NCBI GenBank assembly: GCA_944325585.1 | Contig: CALVAS010000006.1 | Location: 1 to 46,457 of the forward strand | Source: Candidatus Gastranaerophilales bacterium | GTDB lineage: Bacteria > Cyanobacteriota > Vampirovibrionia > Gastranaerophilales > Gastranaerophilaceae | Reading direction: 5' to 3' | DNA: 46,457 bases | Shown: piece by piece, positions 15,780-24,404 of the stretch | How the letters are laid out: each line of letters begins with the position of its first letter | How positions within the stretch are numbered: the stretch's first letter is position 1 | The notes under the pieces: model-generated | Databases searched by the model: none | Seen by the model: only the letters and a program-made list of their open reading frames with translations | Told to the model about the DNA's origin: nothing | Translations under genes and position numbers: made by a program

Positions 15780-15808
15780 TTGCGTATTTGCTGCCTGCAT
15801 GGTATATT
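15780..15808 (+). promoter_or_regulatory. Promoter of nadK
   Basis: TTGCGT (15780-15785) and TATATT (15803-15808) are 17 nt apart. Transcription would start near 15815, only about two bases before the ATG at 15817, implying a leaderless message. Confidence 0.5.
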
Positions 15809-15816
15809 ACAAATGT

Positions 15817-16617
15817 ATGAAAAATAAAAAATTCGTAATCTGTTATAACAATCAAATTCAAAATTCTGTTGCAGTAAAAGATTTACTGGCAGCAATTCTG
15901 TTGGAATATAGTATATCTGCTGACATAGTTGATATTGACAACCTTAAAAACGGTTATGAATTTGCGTTTATAATAGGCGGTGACGGCACAATTCTGAAAG
16001 CTGCAAGATTTTTCGCCAAAACGGAAACAGCGATTTTCGGGGTTAATCTCGGCCGTTTAGGCTTTTTGTCTCAGTCATCCAAAGAACATATCAGAGAATC
16101 GGTTGAAAAAATTCTCAATAATCACTTTCATATTGAAGAGAGAATTATGCTTGAATGTGATAATGCAATCGCTCTGAATGATTTTGTGATAAAAGGCAAC
16201 TCGCACGGAAGAACCGCAAAATTGTCTCTCAAAATTAACGGAAAAGCTGTCTGTGATTATCTTGCCGACGGTTTGATAATTTCAACCCCCACAGGCTCTA
16301 CAGCATACGGGCTTTCAGCAGGAGGACCTGTGCTGGCACCGAATTTGGGTGCATTCGTGATTGTCCCGATTTGTCCCCATACGCTGACGGCGCGTCCGCT
16401 GGTAATTCCCGATAATGAAATAATAACGGTCTCAATGGAGGATTCGGAAGACGGTTTTGTCGTCTCAACCGACGGTCAAAATTTCTTCAACTATAAATCC
16501 GATATAATTATTAAAAAATCTTCATATAAAGCAAAACTAGCACTTCTTGACGATTCCGATTTTTATTCAATTCTTCGCGACAAGCTCCATTGGGGCACTT
16601 CTCCTGCAAATATCTGA
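15817..16617 (+). CDS. nadK: NAD kinase
   Basis: The 266-aa product phosphorylates NAD to NADP. It has the GGDGTILKAAR motif (residues 54-58 are GGDGT), NLGRLGFLSQ, and the NDFVIK loop that binds substrate. It also has HGRTAKLSLKING and the glycine-rich signature DGLIISTPTGSTAYGLSAGGPV. Length fits the compact bacterial enzyme. A longer reading frame begins at 15622, but it crosses the sepF end and terminator, so the ATG at 15817 (or 15799) is the real start. No ribosome site precedes it; the promoter sits so close that a leaderless transcript is likely. It lies between sepF and ftsZ with its own control, and nadA is elsewhere in the window. Confidence 0.95.
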   Translation: MKNKKFVICYNNQIQNSVAVKDLLAAILLEYSISADIVDIDNLKNGYEFAFIIGGDGTILKAARFFAKTETAIFGVNLGRLGFLSQSSKEHIRESVEKILNNHFHIEERIMLECDNAIALNDFVIKGNSHGRTAKLSLKINGKAVCDYLADGLIISTPTGSTAYGLSAGGPVLAPNLGAFVIVPICPHTLTARPLVIPDNEIITVSMEDSEDGFVVSTDGQNFFNYKSDIIIKKSSYKAKLALLDDSDFYSILRDKLHWGTSPANI

Positions 16618-16664
16618 TGTGTCAAATTTTTTATTAACTTTTGTTCATAATTAATGTAAAATTC

Positions 16665-16693
16665 TTGTACTTTTTTTCTATTTAAAATACTAT
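16665..16693 (+). promoter_or_regulatory. Promoter of ftsZ
   Basis: TTGTAC (16665-16670) and TACTAT (16688-16693) are 17 nt apart. A second TATAAT at 16701-16706 may serve as an alternative -10. The leader of roughly 85 nt contains a small CCGGT/ACCGG hairpin before the ribosome site. Confidence 0.6.
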
Positions 16694-16783
16694 GTTATTA
16701 TATAATTGGGGAGTCCGGTATAACTCAATCGGGCTGATTAACCGGGATTATGTAATTAATTTAAATATAAAAGAGGTAACAAA

Positions 16784-17965
16784 GTGGAAAATTTCGTATC
16801 AGATATCTTCGCAAAGAAAGAAGAACCAACAAACAATCAGACTCCGGCTGCTCGTTCTGCAGTTAACCCTACAAAAATTAAAGTTGTAGGTGTCGGCGGC
16901 GGCGGCGGTAATGCTGTTAACCGAATGATAAAAGCAGGACTCTCAGGTGTTGAGTTCTGGTTAATGAATACAGATTTACAAGTTTTAGAATTTGCTCAAA
17001 CTCCGAATAAAATTCAATTAGGTGCAAAATCAACCGCAGGTCTAGGCGCAGGCGGAGATCCGTCAGTAGGAGAAAGAGCTGCTGAAGAAGCTCAACAAGA
17101 AATTACACAGGCTCTTGACGGTGCCGATATGGTATTTATCACTGCCGGTATGGGCGGCGGAACAGGAACAGGAGCTGCTCCTGTAGTTGCTAAAATAGCA
17201 AAAGAACTTGGAATTTTGACTATAGCAGTTGTTACAAAACCTTTCTCATGGGAAGGCCGCAAACGCCAAAATCAAGCTGTTCAAGGTCTTGAAAAATTAA
17301 GAGAAGCCGTTGACGCCGTTATTGTTATTCCGAATGACAAACTTCTTCAAGTTGTTGACCGTCAGGTTTCACTTACAGAATCATTCATTATTGTTGATGA
17401 AGTTCTCCTCCGCGGTGTTCAAGGTATTTCCGATATCATTACCGTTCCGGGAACTATCAACGTTGACTTTGCAGATGTTAAAAATGTTATGCAGGCTTCA
17501 GGTTCTGCTCTTATGGGGATCGGCCGCGGTCAAGGCGAAGGCCGAGCTATTAAAGCTGCTGAAATCGCTATCAATTCACAACTTCTTGAAACTTCAATTA
17601 ACGGTGCATCAGGTGTAATCGTTAATATTACAGGCGGACCGGATATGACACTTCATGAAGTTACTGATGCCGCAAACATCATCCATGACGCTGTTCTTGA
17701 TGATGCAACCGTTATCATCGGTACTGCAATCAATGAAAATATTCAGGGTGAAGTTCAAGTTACGGTTATAGCAACAGGTTTTGAATTGAAAAATCAGCCT
17801 GTAGAACCGCCTAAAATGGATGTGAAACAAATGAGCGCATCAGACTTTTTCTCAGGCGCATTCAGCAATAACAATGTTTCTGCGGCACAACCAAGAAGAT
17901 CTTCAATGCCGCAAATGGGTTCAGGATTTACAAATATTGAAATTCCTGACTTTCTTAAAAAATAA
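16784..17965 (+). CDS. ftsZ: Cell division GTPase FtsZ
   Basis: The 393-aa tubulin homologue forms the division ring. Visible are the nucleotide-binding start [16 protein letters not shown], the tubulin signature [13 protein letters not shown], the [10 protein letters not shown] segment, and the T7-loop synergy region ending in GRGQGEGRA. The globular part ends near residue 330. A flexible linker then leads to the conserved C-terminal peptide IEIPDFLKK, the docking site for SepF and other anchors. No ftsA is present, consistent with SepF as the membrane tether. The start is GTG with AGAGGT about six bases upstream. It is monocistronic, ending at the terminator 18007-18034. Confidence 0.99.
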   Translation: MENFVSDIFAKKEEPTNNQTPAARSAVNPTKIKVVGVGGGGGNAVNRMIKAGLSGVEFWLMNTDLQVLEFAQTPNKIQLGAKSTAGLGAGGDPSVGERAAEEAQQEITQALDGADMVFITAGMGGGTGTGAAPVVAKIAKELGILTIAVVTKPFSWEGRKRQNQAVQGLEKLREAVDAVIVIPNDKLLQVVDRQVSLTESFIIVDEVLLRGVQGISDIITVPGTINVDFADVKNVMQASGSALMGIGRGQGEGRAIKAAEIAINSQLLETSINGASGVIVNITGGPDMTLHEVTDAANIIHDAVLDDATVIIGTAINENIQGEVQVTVIATGFELKNQPVEPPKMDVKQMSASDFFSGAFSNNNVSAAQPRRSSMPQMGSGFTNIEIPDFLKK

Positions 17966-18006
17966 CTGAATACATTTTAATCACAATATAAGTTGGAAGT
18001 ATATAT

Positions 18007-18034
18007 AGTGACCGCGAAAACGGTCACTTTTATT
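18007..18034 (+). terminator. Intrinsic terminator of ftsZ
   Basis: AGTGACCG (18007-18014), loop CGAAAA, CGGTCACT (18021-18028) and a T-rich tail. Confidence 0.85.
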
Positions 18035-18110
18035 TTGCATCGAGAGTACCAATTTTGATAATTTCAACCCCGAATAGAGAAATATGCAGGATTACAATAG
18101 ATGCAAATTA

Positions 18111-18145
18111 AAAATAACACGGGAGCCGCATTGCGGCTCCCGTGT
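18111..18145 (-). terminator. Intrinsic terminator of fba
   Basis: A perfect 13-bp GC-rich stem (18117-18129 with 18133-18145, loop ATT) is followed on the minus strand by a T-rich tail. It lies 25 nt after the fba stop codon. Confidence 0.88.
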
Positions 18146-18170
18146 AAGACTTATAATATTGAAAAATTAA

Positions 18171-19130
18171 TTAGTCTTTAGCGTGTCCTGCAGTTCCCAA
18201 AACGTCTCTCATTTTGTGGATAACCATTTCTTTAACAGCAGTTCTGCCCGGTCCCATATATTCTCTTGGGTCGAATTTTTCCGGATGTTCAACAAAGAAT
18301 TCTCTGATTGTTGAAGTCATTGCAAGTCTTAAGTCTGTATCAATATTAATCTTTGCAACACCGTGTTTAGAAGCATAGTTAAGCATATCTTCCGGAACAC
18401 CTTGTGCATTAGGCAATTGACCGCCAAACTTGTTGCATTTAGCAACGAATTCAGCCGGAACTGATGATGAACCGTGAAGAACAAGCGGAAAATCATATCC
18501 AACAGCAGCATTAACTGCTTTTTTAATTTCAGCAAGTCTTTCAAAGTCAAGTTTTGCTTCGCCTGTAAATTTATATGCACCGTGAGAAGTTCCGATAGCA
18601 ACAGCTAATGAATCGCAGCCAGTTTCTTTTACGAATCTAGCAGCTTCTTCAGGATCTGTGTATGTAGAATCTTTTGCGTGAACTTTAACATCATCTTCAA
18701 CGCCGGCTAACTTTCCGAGTTCAGCTTCAACTGAAACGCCGCGCGGATGAGCGTAATCTACAACCTGTTTAGTTAATTTAATATTTTCTTCAAGCGGGAA
18801 TCTTGAACCGTCAATCATAACAGAAGAGAAACCGCCGTCAATACAAGCCTTACAAATTTCAAAATCTGCACCGTGGTCTAAGTGTAAAGCAATCGGTACA
18901 GTTGTTGTAGCTAAAGCAGCTTCAACAAGTTTGATTAAATAAGTTTGGTTAGCATATTTTCTTGCACCTGCAGAAACCTGTAAAATGATAGGTGATTGAG
19001 TTTCTTCTGCAGCTTCAGCTATACCTTGAAGAATTTCCATGTTGTTTACGTTGTAAGCACCGATAGCATAACCGCCTGCGAGTGCTTTTTTGAACATTTC
19101 TCCTGTTCCAACTAATTTTCTTTCACTCAT
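18171..19130 (-). CDS. fba: Class II fructose-bisphosphate aldolase
   Basis: The 319-aa zinc enzyme interconverts fructose 1,6-bisphosphate with dihydroxyacetone phosphate and glyceraldehyde 3-phosphate. Key stretches are IGAYNVNNMEILQGI and the HLDHGADFE metal-binding loop. Also present are VMIDGSRFPLEENI, SVEAELGKLAG, the AIGTSHGAYKF zinc histidine, LVLHGSSSVP and the phosphate loop AKINIDTDLRLA. A strong ribosome site, AAGGAGAA, precedes the ATG. It stands alone, convergent with ftsZ, and serves glycolysis or gluconeogenesis. Together with adhE in this window it fits a fermentative, sugar-using metabolism. Confidence 0.98.
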   Translation of the reverse strand: MSERKLVGTGEMFKKALAGGYAIGAYNVNNMEILQGIAEAAEETQSPIILQVSAGARKYANQTYLIKLVEAALATTTVPIALHLDHGADFEICKACIDGGFSSVMIDGSRFPLEENIKLTKQVVDYAHPRGVSVEAELGKLAGVEDDVKVHAKDSTYTDPEEAARFVKETGCDSLAVAIGTSHGAYKFTGEAKLDFERLAEIKKAVNAAVGYDFPLVLHGSSSVPAEFVAKCNKFGGQLPNAQGVPEDMLNYASKHGVAKINIDTDLRLAMTSTIREFFVEHPEKFDPREYMGPGRTAVKEMVIHKMRDVLGTAGHAKD

Positions 19131-19219
19131 TTGAGTTCTCCTTCTTTATGTAAACTTTTTATACACCATGAAAATTACTACAAAAATATTGTCGGCGCAA
19201 GTGTTAAGAATTATTAATA

Positions 19220-19261
19220 TTGTATATACAACTTTACAAACCGCCAAAAGCATTATATAAT
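19220..19261 (+). promoter_or_regulatory. Promoter with adjacent palindrome, upstream of the 375-aa gene
   Basis: TTTACA (19233-19238) and TATAAT (19256-19261) are 17 nt apart. Immediately before the -35 lies the perfect palindrome TTGTATATACAA (19220-19231), a possible operator. The start would be near 19268, giving a leader of about 108 nt. Confidence 0.65.
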
Positions 19262-19280
19262 CATAGCAAATTGGGAATTA

Positions 19281-19340
19281 ATGAAGCAAAATAAAAATCA
19301 AACTAGCAAAAAAATATTTTTGCAGGTTTGTCATGAATAA
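19281..19340 (+). CDS. Possible 19-residue upstream peptide
   Basis: Within the leader, an ATG at 19281 with GGGA five bases upstream opens a 19-codon frame (MKQNKNQTSKKIFLQVCHE) ending in TAA at 19338-19340. It overlaps the hairpin at 19299-19330. It could be a regulatory upstream frame, but only position supports this. Confidence 0.3.
   Translation: MKQNKNQTSKKIFLQVCHE
19299..19330 (+). promoter_or_regulatory. Leader hairpin
   Basis: CAAAC (19299-19303) pairs with GTTTG (19326-19330). Inside, GCAAAAA (19306-19312) pairs with TTTTTGC (19317-19323) around AATA, with a symmetric two-base internal loop. Confidence 0.45.
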
Positions 19341-19375
19341 ATAGTGTAGTGAATGGTTAAAATTGGAGTAAGATT

Positions 19376-20503
19376 ATGGCTATACAACCGATAACTTCTG
19401 CAAATTTTGTGATAAACAAAAATAATAATGTAGCATTTGGTAAAAAGGAAAATGATAAAAGAAATCAAACAGGATTTATAAAAGCATCAAGTATAGCAGT
19501 GCCTCTGGCAACTTTAATTGCAATGAGCCCTGTTAATTCAGCTGCTTCCGGCAGTATAAATTATAATGATAATGAAAAGGCTAATACGTCATTGTATATT
19601 GATGATCTTGATGATATTGAACAATCCGCCAAAGTTATAAATTCTAAAAAGTTTTATACAGGAAAAGGTATGAGTCCGGTAAATGGCGAGGTAACTCTAT
19701 TTGACACCTATGCAACCTTAAAATTTATTGATACAAACAGTATTAGAAATGATTTTGAAAGGGTTGAAACTGTTACAACGTCGCCAACCTTCAAAAATGC
19801 AAGCGTAACTGCAAATGTAGATGAACTTGCAAAATATAATTATACAATCACCTCTGATGACGGTTCAAGCAGTAATTCGTTTTCTTTTATGAGGGCTTAT
19901 TCAACAGATGCAAATGCTGAAAGAACTAAAACTGAAGCACAGGATCTTTGTCAAATGCTTGAGGAAGAACTAAATTCTATACGTAATAATACAAATATAA
20001 AACAGTCAACATATGACATTAAACTCAGAGCTTCAGCTACATCAGAAGGTTTGCAGAATGTTCCGAACAAAGATATTATGAAAAATGCGGCGCCTGTTGT
20101 ACGCCCGGATTATAAAAGGTTAGGAACTCAGGATTTTGAAGGTCAGAACGGCAAATATAAAATATCCTACTATGCAATAACAGAATCCGCAAAAAAAGCC
20201 GGAGACAATATAGAGTTTGTAACAGTTAAGAAAGAAGGATATCCGGAGTTAGCTGTTATGGCTAATTATCCAAGCAAAGGTAAAATTGTTAACAATTCAG
20301 GACAGGATTGGGTTTTTAATTACGGAATAACAATATTAAAAGACCAGAATAATAAAAAATATTGTATTTCTGATATGGCCTTATCACAGGCATTAACTAT
20401 AATATATAATAATGAAAAAACTGATGGGGATGCATACAAATGTGAACTTCTTGAAAAGAAATATGCATTTTCAGATAAAGGAATTATAGTACCGTTGGAT
20501 TAA
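19376..20503 (+). CDS. Unknown protein with N-terminal VAFGK motif and hydrophobic segment
   Basis: This 375-aa protein matches no family I know. A short N-terminal region contains the motif NNNVAFGKK at about residues 16-24. A hydrophobic stretch (SSIAVPLATLIAMSPVNSAAS, about 39-59) could be a membrane anchor or a late signal sequence. The remainder is polar, Asn/Ser/Thr-rich and strand-like, ending in a more compact region (YELAVMANYPSKGKIVNN-like, then GITILKDQNNKKYCISDMAL). The word MSPVN occurs twice. It has a GGAG ribosome site, its own promoter and a strong terminator. A surface or secreted role is plausible from composition but unproven. The 899-aa unknown protein follows as a separate unit. 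Confidence 0.75.
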   Translation: MAIQPITSANFVINKNNNVAFGKKENDKRNQTGFIKASSIAVPLATLIAMSPVNSAASGSINYNDNEKANTSLYIDDLDDIEQSAKVINSKKFYTGKGMSPVNGEVTLFDTYATLKFIDTNSIRNDFERVETVTTSPTFKNASVTANVDELAKYNYTITSDDGSSSNSFSFMRAYSTDANAERTKTEAQDLCQMLEEELNSIRNNTNIKQSTYDIKLRASATSEGLQNVPNKDIMKNAAPVVRPDYKRLGTQDFEGQNGKYKISYYAITESAKKAGDNIEFVTVKKEGYPELAVMANYPSKGKIVNNSGQDWVFNYGITILKDQNNKKYCISDMALSQALTIIYNNEKTDGDAYKCELLEKKYAFSDKGIIVPLD

Positions 20504-20532
20504 AAAAATATGTATAAATTGTAAACAATTGT

Positions 20533-20578
20533 AAAACATGTCAAAACATGGTGAAATCCATGATTTTGGCATGTTTTT
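20533..20578 (+). terminator. Intrinsic terminator after the 375-aa gene
   Basis: A long near-perfect stem pairs AAAACATG-CAAAA-ATGG at 20533-20551 with CCATGATTTTGGCATGTTTT at 20558-20577, followed by T-rich sequence. Confidence 0.8.
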
Positions 20579-20610
20579 ATAAATGTAATGAATAAAAATG
20601 AGAGAGTACA

Positions 20611-23310
20611 ATGTCAGAGCTTAATTTAAATTTAAATATCAGTGTGCAAGGAGCAAATCAATCGTCTAAGAGTCAGATGACAGCCAAATCAGGCTCAACC
20701 GATTCATCAGTTCCTATGGTTAAAAAACTGACCAAAGAAGAATTAATTAAAGAATTAGGAATAACACTAGAGCAATATAACGCAATATTAATGAAGCATC
20801 CGGATTTTGAATCAATGTCAAGAGAAGACAGATTGAAAATCGTATTATCATTCAACAATCCGGAAACAAAAGGATCCGAAAGCGTAAATACAGGTACATC
20901 TACAGTTCAAAATGCCGAACTTGATAAGTCATCATCAAGTTCTTTGCAAGATACATCTTTAAATTCCGAAAGCGAAGTTTTAAATTCTTCGGAATTTAAC
21001 AAAGCGGAATTTAATAAAGCAGACCTTAAAACTAAAGCACAGATGCTGACTGTTGAATATGCGAAAAACAAGTTTTTATATGGGGATGCTGAAAATCCAA
21101 AAACAGTTGAGGACTGGGATAATCTAAGCGAAGAAGAACGCCAGAATCTGATAAATAAAGTTGTAGAGTTCGGTAAAAAACATAAAGATGAATTCAGTAA
21201 AATGTTGAAACTTTTTACCGAAAACGGGCAGGCTTCGCTGGCAGATAAAACTATGTCTGCAATTCAGGCTGCCAATCTTGCAAACATGTCAATCTCAGAT
21301 TATGCAAAACTTCCTGCCGAACAAAAAGATGAACATTTATATAATTATTTAATGACAGTACAGGCTGATGATGAATATTATCAGAGAGAATCCTCATTCA
21401 GCACAGCTGATAAAGACTTCTGGGATAGAAACAGTTTTCTTGCGGAGTCTGTAAATCATTATTACAGAACGGTAAAACACGAAGATATAAATGTATGTCC
21501 AGGGGATGTAAAAAAGATTCTAAACAATAATAAAGATGAAAATGGAAACCCTGAACCTTTAAATCTACAAAAAATACAGCGGGAATACCTTGAAGCAAAG
21601 TTAGCAAAAGGTGAAGAACTGTCAGATTATGAAAAAAAACAGTATGATTTCTTTCAAAAATACGGAAATCAAAGCGCTGATGAACTGGCCTTGTTAGCAC
21701 AGAAAGAAGATTTGAAACCTTCAGATCCCCCGTCTTTATATTCTCAAATGATCAACGGGGAAAATGCTGATAAGTATTTTGATACAATAGAGCCGGAAAA
21801 TAAAGCCGATTTATTGAGTGATATGCTTGCCAAAAAGTATGAACTCGGTTCAGAGCAATGGTATAAAAGCATGATGGATTGTGCAAAAGATGCATATATT
21901 TCTGGTGATTATGCTCTGGCTCATGAATTTGCCTTAAATGCAACTCAAAATGCGCCGGAGTTAGCATCAGAAGTTTCTGAAGATGCCTCAAGCACAGAAC
22001 TCGCTGTAAAATCCACAACTATAAGTGCAATGAGTCCGGAAAGCGCAAAAGAATATACAGAAAATATTGACAGAATAAAAGATGATGAACTCAGACAAAT
22101 TGCGGGAGTTGCCTTAAGGCATGCCAATGACCTGACTGATGAACAGCGTATTTCAATATCTGAGGTTAAAGTAAAAGACGAAGATGTTCAGATGGCAAAT
22201 GTTGATATGCGAAATTCTGCTGCAACTGCTGAGGCTCAAACTAAGATTCATGAAAATATTATGGCCAATTCTTCCGAAAAGGTCAAAATCGAGGCAACAA
22301 GTCGTATTAATGAGTTAAAAAAAGAAGCTCAAATTTCGAGTTTAAAAATTTCGTTAGACCAAAAAAATGAAAATATTACAAGAGCGGCCTCTAATGTTGT
22401 ATCTAAATTGGATAAAGATAATCAGGTATCGGCTTTTAAAATGGTAAAAAGTTCTGTTCAGGATATGTCAGAAGACTTTGCCAAAGAAATAGAAATGAAT
22501 TTGTCCGACCAGATTGCAAAATCTCATAAGGACAACCAGCTTGCGATGCATGAAGAAATTATGCAATCTAAATTCAGCGAGGTTCAAGAGCATGCCGCTG
22601 CAAATATAAAAGATTATGACCATTCAATTCAATCGCGGGCTATTGATGCTGTTTATGAAACCGGTAATGAGAAGGCTGTAAAAGCTGTAATTGATAATCT
22701 GGAAAAAATGCCGCCGGAAGTTCAAAAAACTGAAGTAGCAAGGCTTATCGGAGAAGTGGTTCTTGACAATGCCATCTCTTCAGATAATCTTGCCGCTAAA
22801 ATCATGAATGGTGAATTGTCCGCTCAAGAGTTGCGAAGCCTTAGTGCTTCTGAGCGTCAAAAGTACTTCATGAAAATGTTTGACGAGGCTCCGCCTGCCA
22901 AAAAACTCGAAATTTTGATGAAGATTGCATCAGTTTCAAGCGGAATTCATCAGAGAACAATTTACACTGTAATTGCAAGATTTTCACCTTCGCTTTTGAA
23001 AGGTATGATTGACAGCGGTATGGGTAAAGCTATGCTTGAAACAGGCTTGCCTCTTGATGCCGTAAATAAAATTATTACAATTATGAAAACCTCAACTAAT
23101 AATGAAGTAATTCAACAGTTGAAGGAACTTCAAAAAGATTCAAGTTTTGAAAAATATTTTGTTAATGATGAACAATTTGAAGATTCCGAAAATAAGAAAA
23201 ACTCGGCAACTGTTCCAAATGATTTGAAAGGTGCATTTGCAGCACGGATTGACAGTCCGACATATGAAAAATTGAAAAAACACCGATCAACAATGTATAT
23301 CAAATCATAA
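20611..23310 (+). CDS. Large helical protein of unknown function (899 aa)
   Basis: I do not recognise this protein. It has no signal peptide or membrane segment. Residues about 1-140 are Ser/Asn-rich and probably disordered, with one compact piece (KKLTKEELIKELGITLEQYNAIL). Residues 140-470 are mostly helical and include AKGEELSDYEKKQYDFFQKYG, nearly the same segment as in the 447-aa protein at 8938. Residues 470-830 are a long series of regular helices with repeated Ala/Glu/Lys patterns (IKDYDHSIQSRAIDAVYETG; VKAVIDNLEKMPPEVQK), resembling a HEAT-like or other alpha-solenoid. It could scaffold protein contacts. A GAGAG ribosome site precedes the ATG. The gene stands alone between two terminators. 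Lineage-specific status is inference. Confidence 0.78.
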   Translation: MSELNLNLNISVQGANQSSKSQMTAKSGSTDSSVPMVKKLTKEELIKELGITLEQYNAILMKHPDFESMSREDRLKIVLSFNNPETKGSESVNTGTSTVQNAELDKSSSSSLQDTSLNSESEVLNSSEFNKAEFNKADLKTKAQMLTVEYAKNKFLYGDAENPKTVEDWDNLSEEERQNLINKVVEFGKKHKDEFSKMLKLFTENGQASLADKTMSAIQAANLANMSISDYAKLPAEQKDEHLYNYLMTVQADDEYYQRESSFSTADKDFWDRNSFLAESVNHYYRTVKHEDINVCPGDVKKILNNNKDENGNPEPLNLQKIQREYLEAKLAKGEELSDYEKKQYDFFQKYGNQSADELALLAQKEDLKPSDPPSLYSQMINGENADKYFDTIEPENKADLLSDMLAKKYELGSEQWYKSMMDCAKDAYISGDYALAHEFALNATQNAPELASEVSEDASSTELAVKSTTISAMSPESAKEYTENIDRIKDDELRQIAGVALRHANDLTDEQRISISEVKVKDEDVQMANVDMRNSAATAEAQTKIHENIMANSSEKVKIEATSRINELKKEAQISSLKISLDQKNENITRAASNVVSKLDKDNQVSAFKMVKSSVQDMSEDFAKEIEMNLSDQIAKSHKDNQLAMHEEIMQSKFSEVQEHAAANIKDYDHSIQSRAIDAVYETGNEKAVKAVIDNLEKMPPEVQKTEVARLIGEVVLDNAISSDNLAAKIMNGELSAQELRSLSASERQKYFMKMFDEAPPAKKLEILMKIASVSSGIHQRTIYTVIARFSPSLLKGMIDSGMGKAMLETGLPLDAVNKIITIMKTSTNNEVIQQLKELQKDSSFEKYFVNDEQFEDSENKKNSATVPNDLKGAFAARIDSPTYEKLKKHRSTMYIKS

Positions 23311-23339
23311 AAATCCTCAGGTGCAGAATTTGTGGTCAT

Positions 23340-23372
23340 AAAAAGCCGGTTTCTTGACGGAACCGGCTTTTT
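23340..23372 (+). terminator. Intrinsic terminator after the 899-aa gene
   Basis: AAAAAGCCGGTT (23340-23351) pairs perfectly with AACCGGCTTTTT (23361-23372). Confidence 0.88.
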
Positions 23373-23414
23373 AGATGAAAAAATTTAAAATCAGCCGGAA
23401 TATATTTTACGCTC

Positions 23415-23443
23415 TTGTCAATTTGTTTTTTTTGTAATTTAAT
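23415..23443 (+). promoter_or_regulatory. Promoter of ispH-rpsA
   Basis: TTGTCA (23415-23420) and TTTAAT (23438-23443) are 17 nt apart; an overlapping TAATAT two bases further is an alternative -10. Confidence 0.55.
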
Positions 23444-23459
23444 ATAGTTACAGCGGTTT

Positions 23460-24362
23460 TTGCCGCGAGTTCAAAAGAAAGAAGACAATTATAAATTGCC
23501 GAAAAAAATTAAATTAGCGAAATATGCGGGTTTTTGTTACGGAGTCAAGCGTGCCGTTGAAACCGCAAAAAAATTAAAGGCCGAAAATCCTGATAAAAAT
23601 GTTTTTGTTTTAGGTGAGCTTATACATAATGCTCATGTTATCAGAGAGCTTGAAACACTGGGGATTAAAACACTTTCTGAAATTCCGGATTCAGGCGACG
23701 GAATTTGTGTAATCAGAAGCCATGGCGAAAGTCCGGAAGTTATTGAAAAGATTAAACAAGCAGGCTTTACTCCTGTTGATTTGACCTGTCCTGATGTAAA
23801 AAAGGTTCAGCAAACGGCAATTGAGCTTGCAAAAGAAGGGTATTTCGTTGTAATCGTCGGCAAATCAGAACATCCCGAAGTTATTGCGATTAATGCAAAT
23901 GCGCGTCTCTGGAGTGATAAGATTGCGGTTGCGGAAAACATTGACCAGCTTAAGCCCTATGAAAACGCTATCAAATCTCACAGACGTGCAGGTGTTGTAG
24001 TTCAAACAACTCAGCGAATTTCGACATTAAATTCGATAGTAGAGTATTTGACTTCAATTGCAAAAGAAATTCATATAGCAAATACAATTTGCGCCAGTAC
24101 GTCTATGCGGCAGAATGAAGCAATGGAGCTTGCAAAAACAAGCGGGCTTATGGTTGTTGTAGGCTCTAAAAACAGTGCAAACACAACCCATCTTGCAGAA
24201 ATTTTGAAAAATATTACAACAACAATTCATATCGAAAACGCTGATGAACTGGATAGTTATAAAGATTTAATCGAAAAAAATGATGAGATTTCGGTTACGG
24301 CAGGCGCCTCAACCCCGCAGAATGTTATTGAAGCCGTAATTGAAAAATTGGAAAAGTTTTAA
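23460..24362 (+). CDS. ispH: 4-hydroxy-3-methylbut-2-enyl diphosphate reductase
   Basis: The 300-aa iron-sulfur enzyme makes isopentenyl and dimethylallyl diphosphate in the last step of the MEP pathway. The three cluster cysteines are Cys26 (KYAGFCYGVKRAV), Cys110 (DLTCPDV) and Cys211 (NTICASTSMRQ). The substrate histidines lie in IHNAHVI and IRSHGE, and SKNSANTTHL and SVTAGASTP close the active site. The start is uncertain. The TTG at 23460 gives 20 residues before the conserved KIKLAK. A second TTG at 23496 would begin MPKKIKLAK, closer to normal family length, with a weak purine-rich site upstream. It is followed by rpsA after 42 nt. The ispH and S1 genes are also linked, even fused, in some clostridia. 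Confidence 0.95.
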   Translation: MPRVQKKEDNYKLPKKIKLAKYAGFCYGVKRAVETAKKLKAENPDKNVFVLGELIHNAHVIRELETLGIKTLSEIPDSGDGICVIRSHGESPEVIEKIKQAGFTPVDLTCPDVKKVQQTAIELAKEGYFVVIVGKSEHPEVIAINANARLWSDKIAVAENIDQLKPYENAIKSHRRAGVVVQTTQRISTLNSIVEYLTSIAKEIHIANTICASTSMRQNEAMELAKTSGLMVVVGSKNSANTTHLAEILKNITTTIHIENADELDSYKDLIEKNDEISVTAGASTPQNVIEAVIEKLEKF

Positions 24363-24404
24363 AAAGTTATAAATTATAAACAAAACGAAAGGACAAAATA
24401 AAAA

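Noticed and set aside
15622-15816. Upstream extension of the nadK frame
   Set aside because: It crosses the sepF coding end and the sepF terminator, and the added residues do not resemble NAD kinase.
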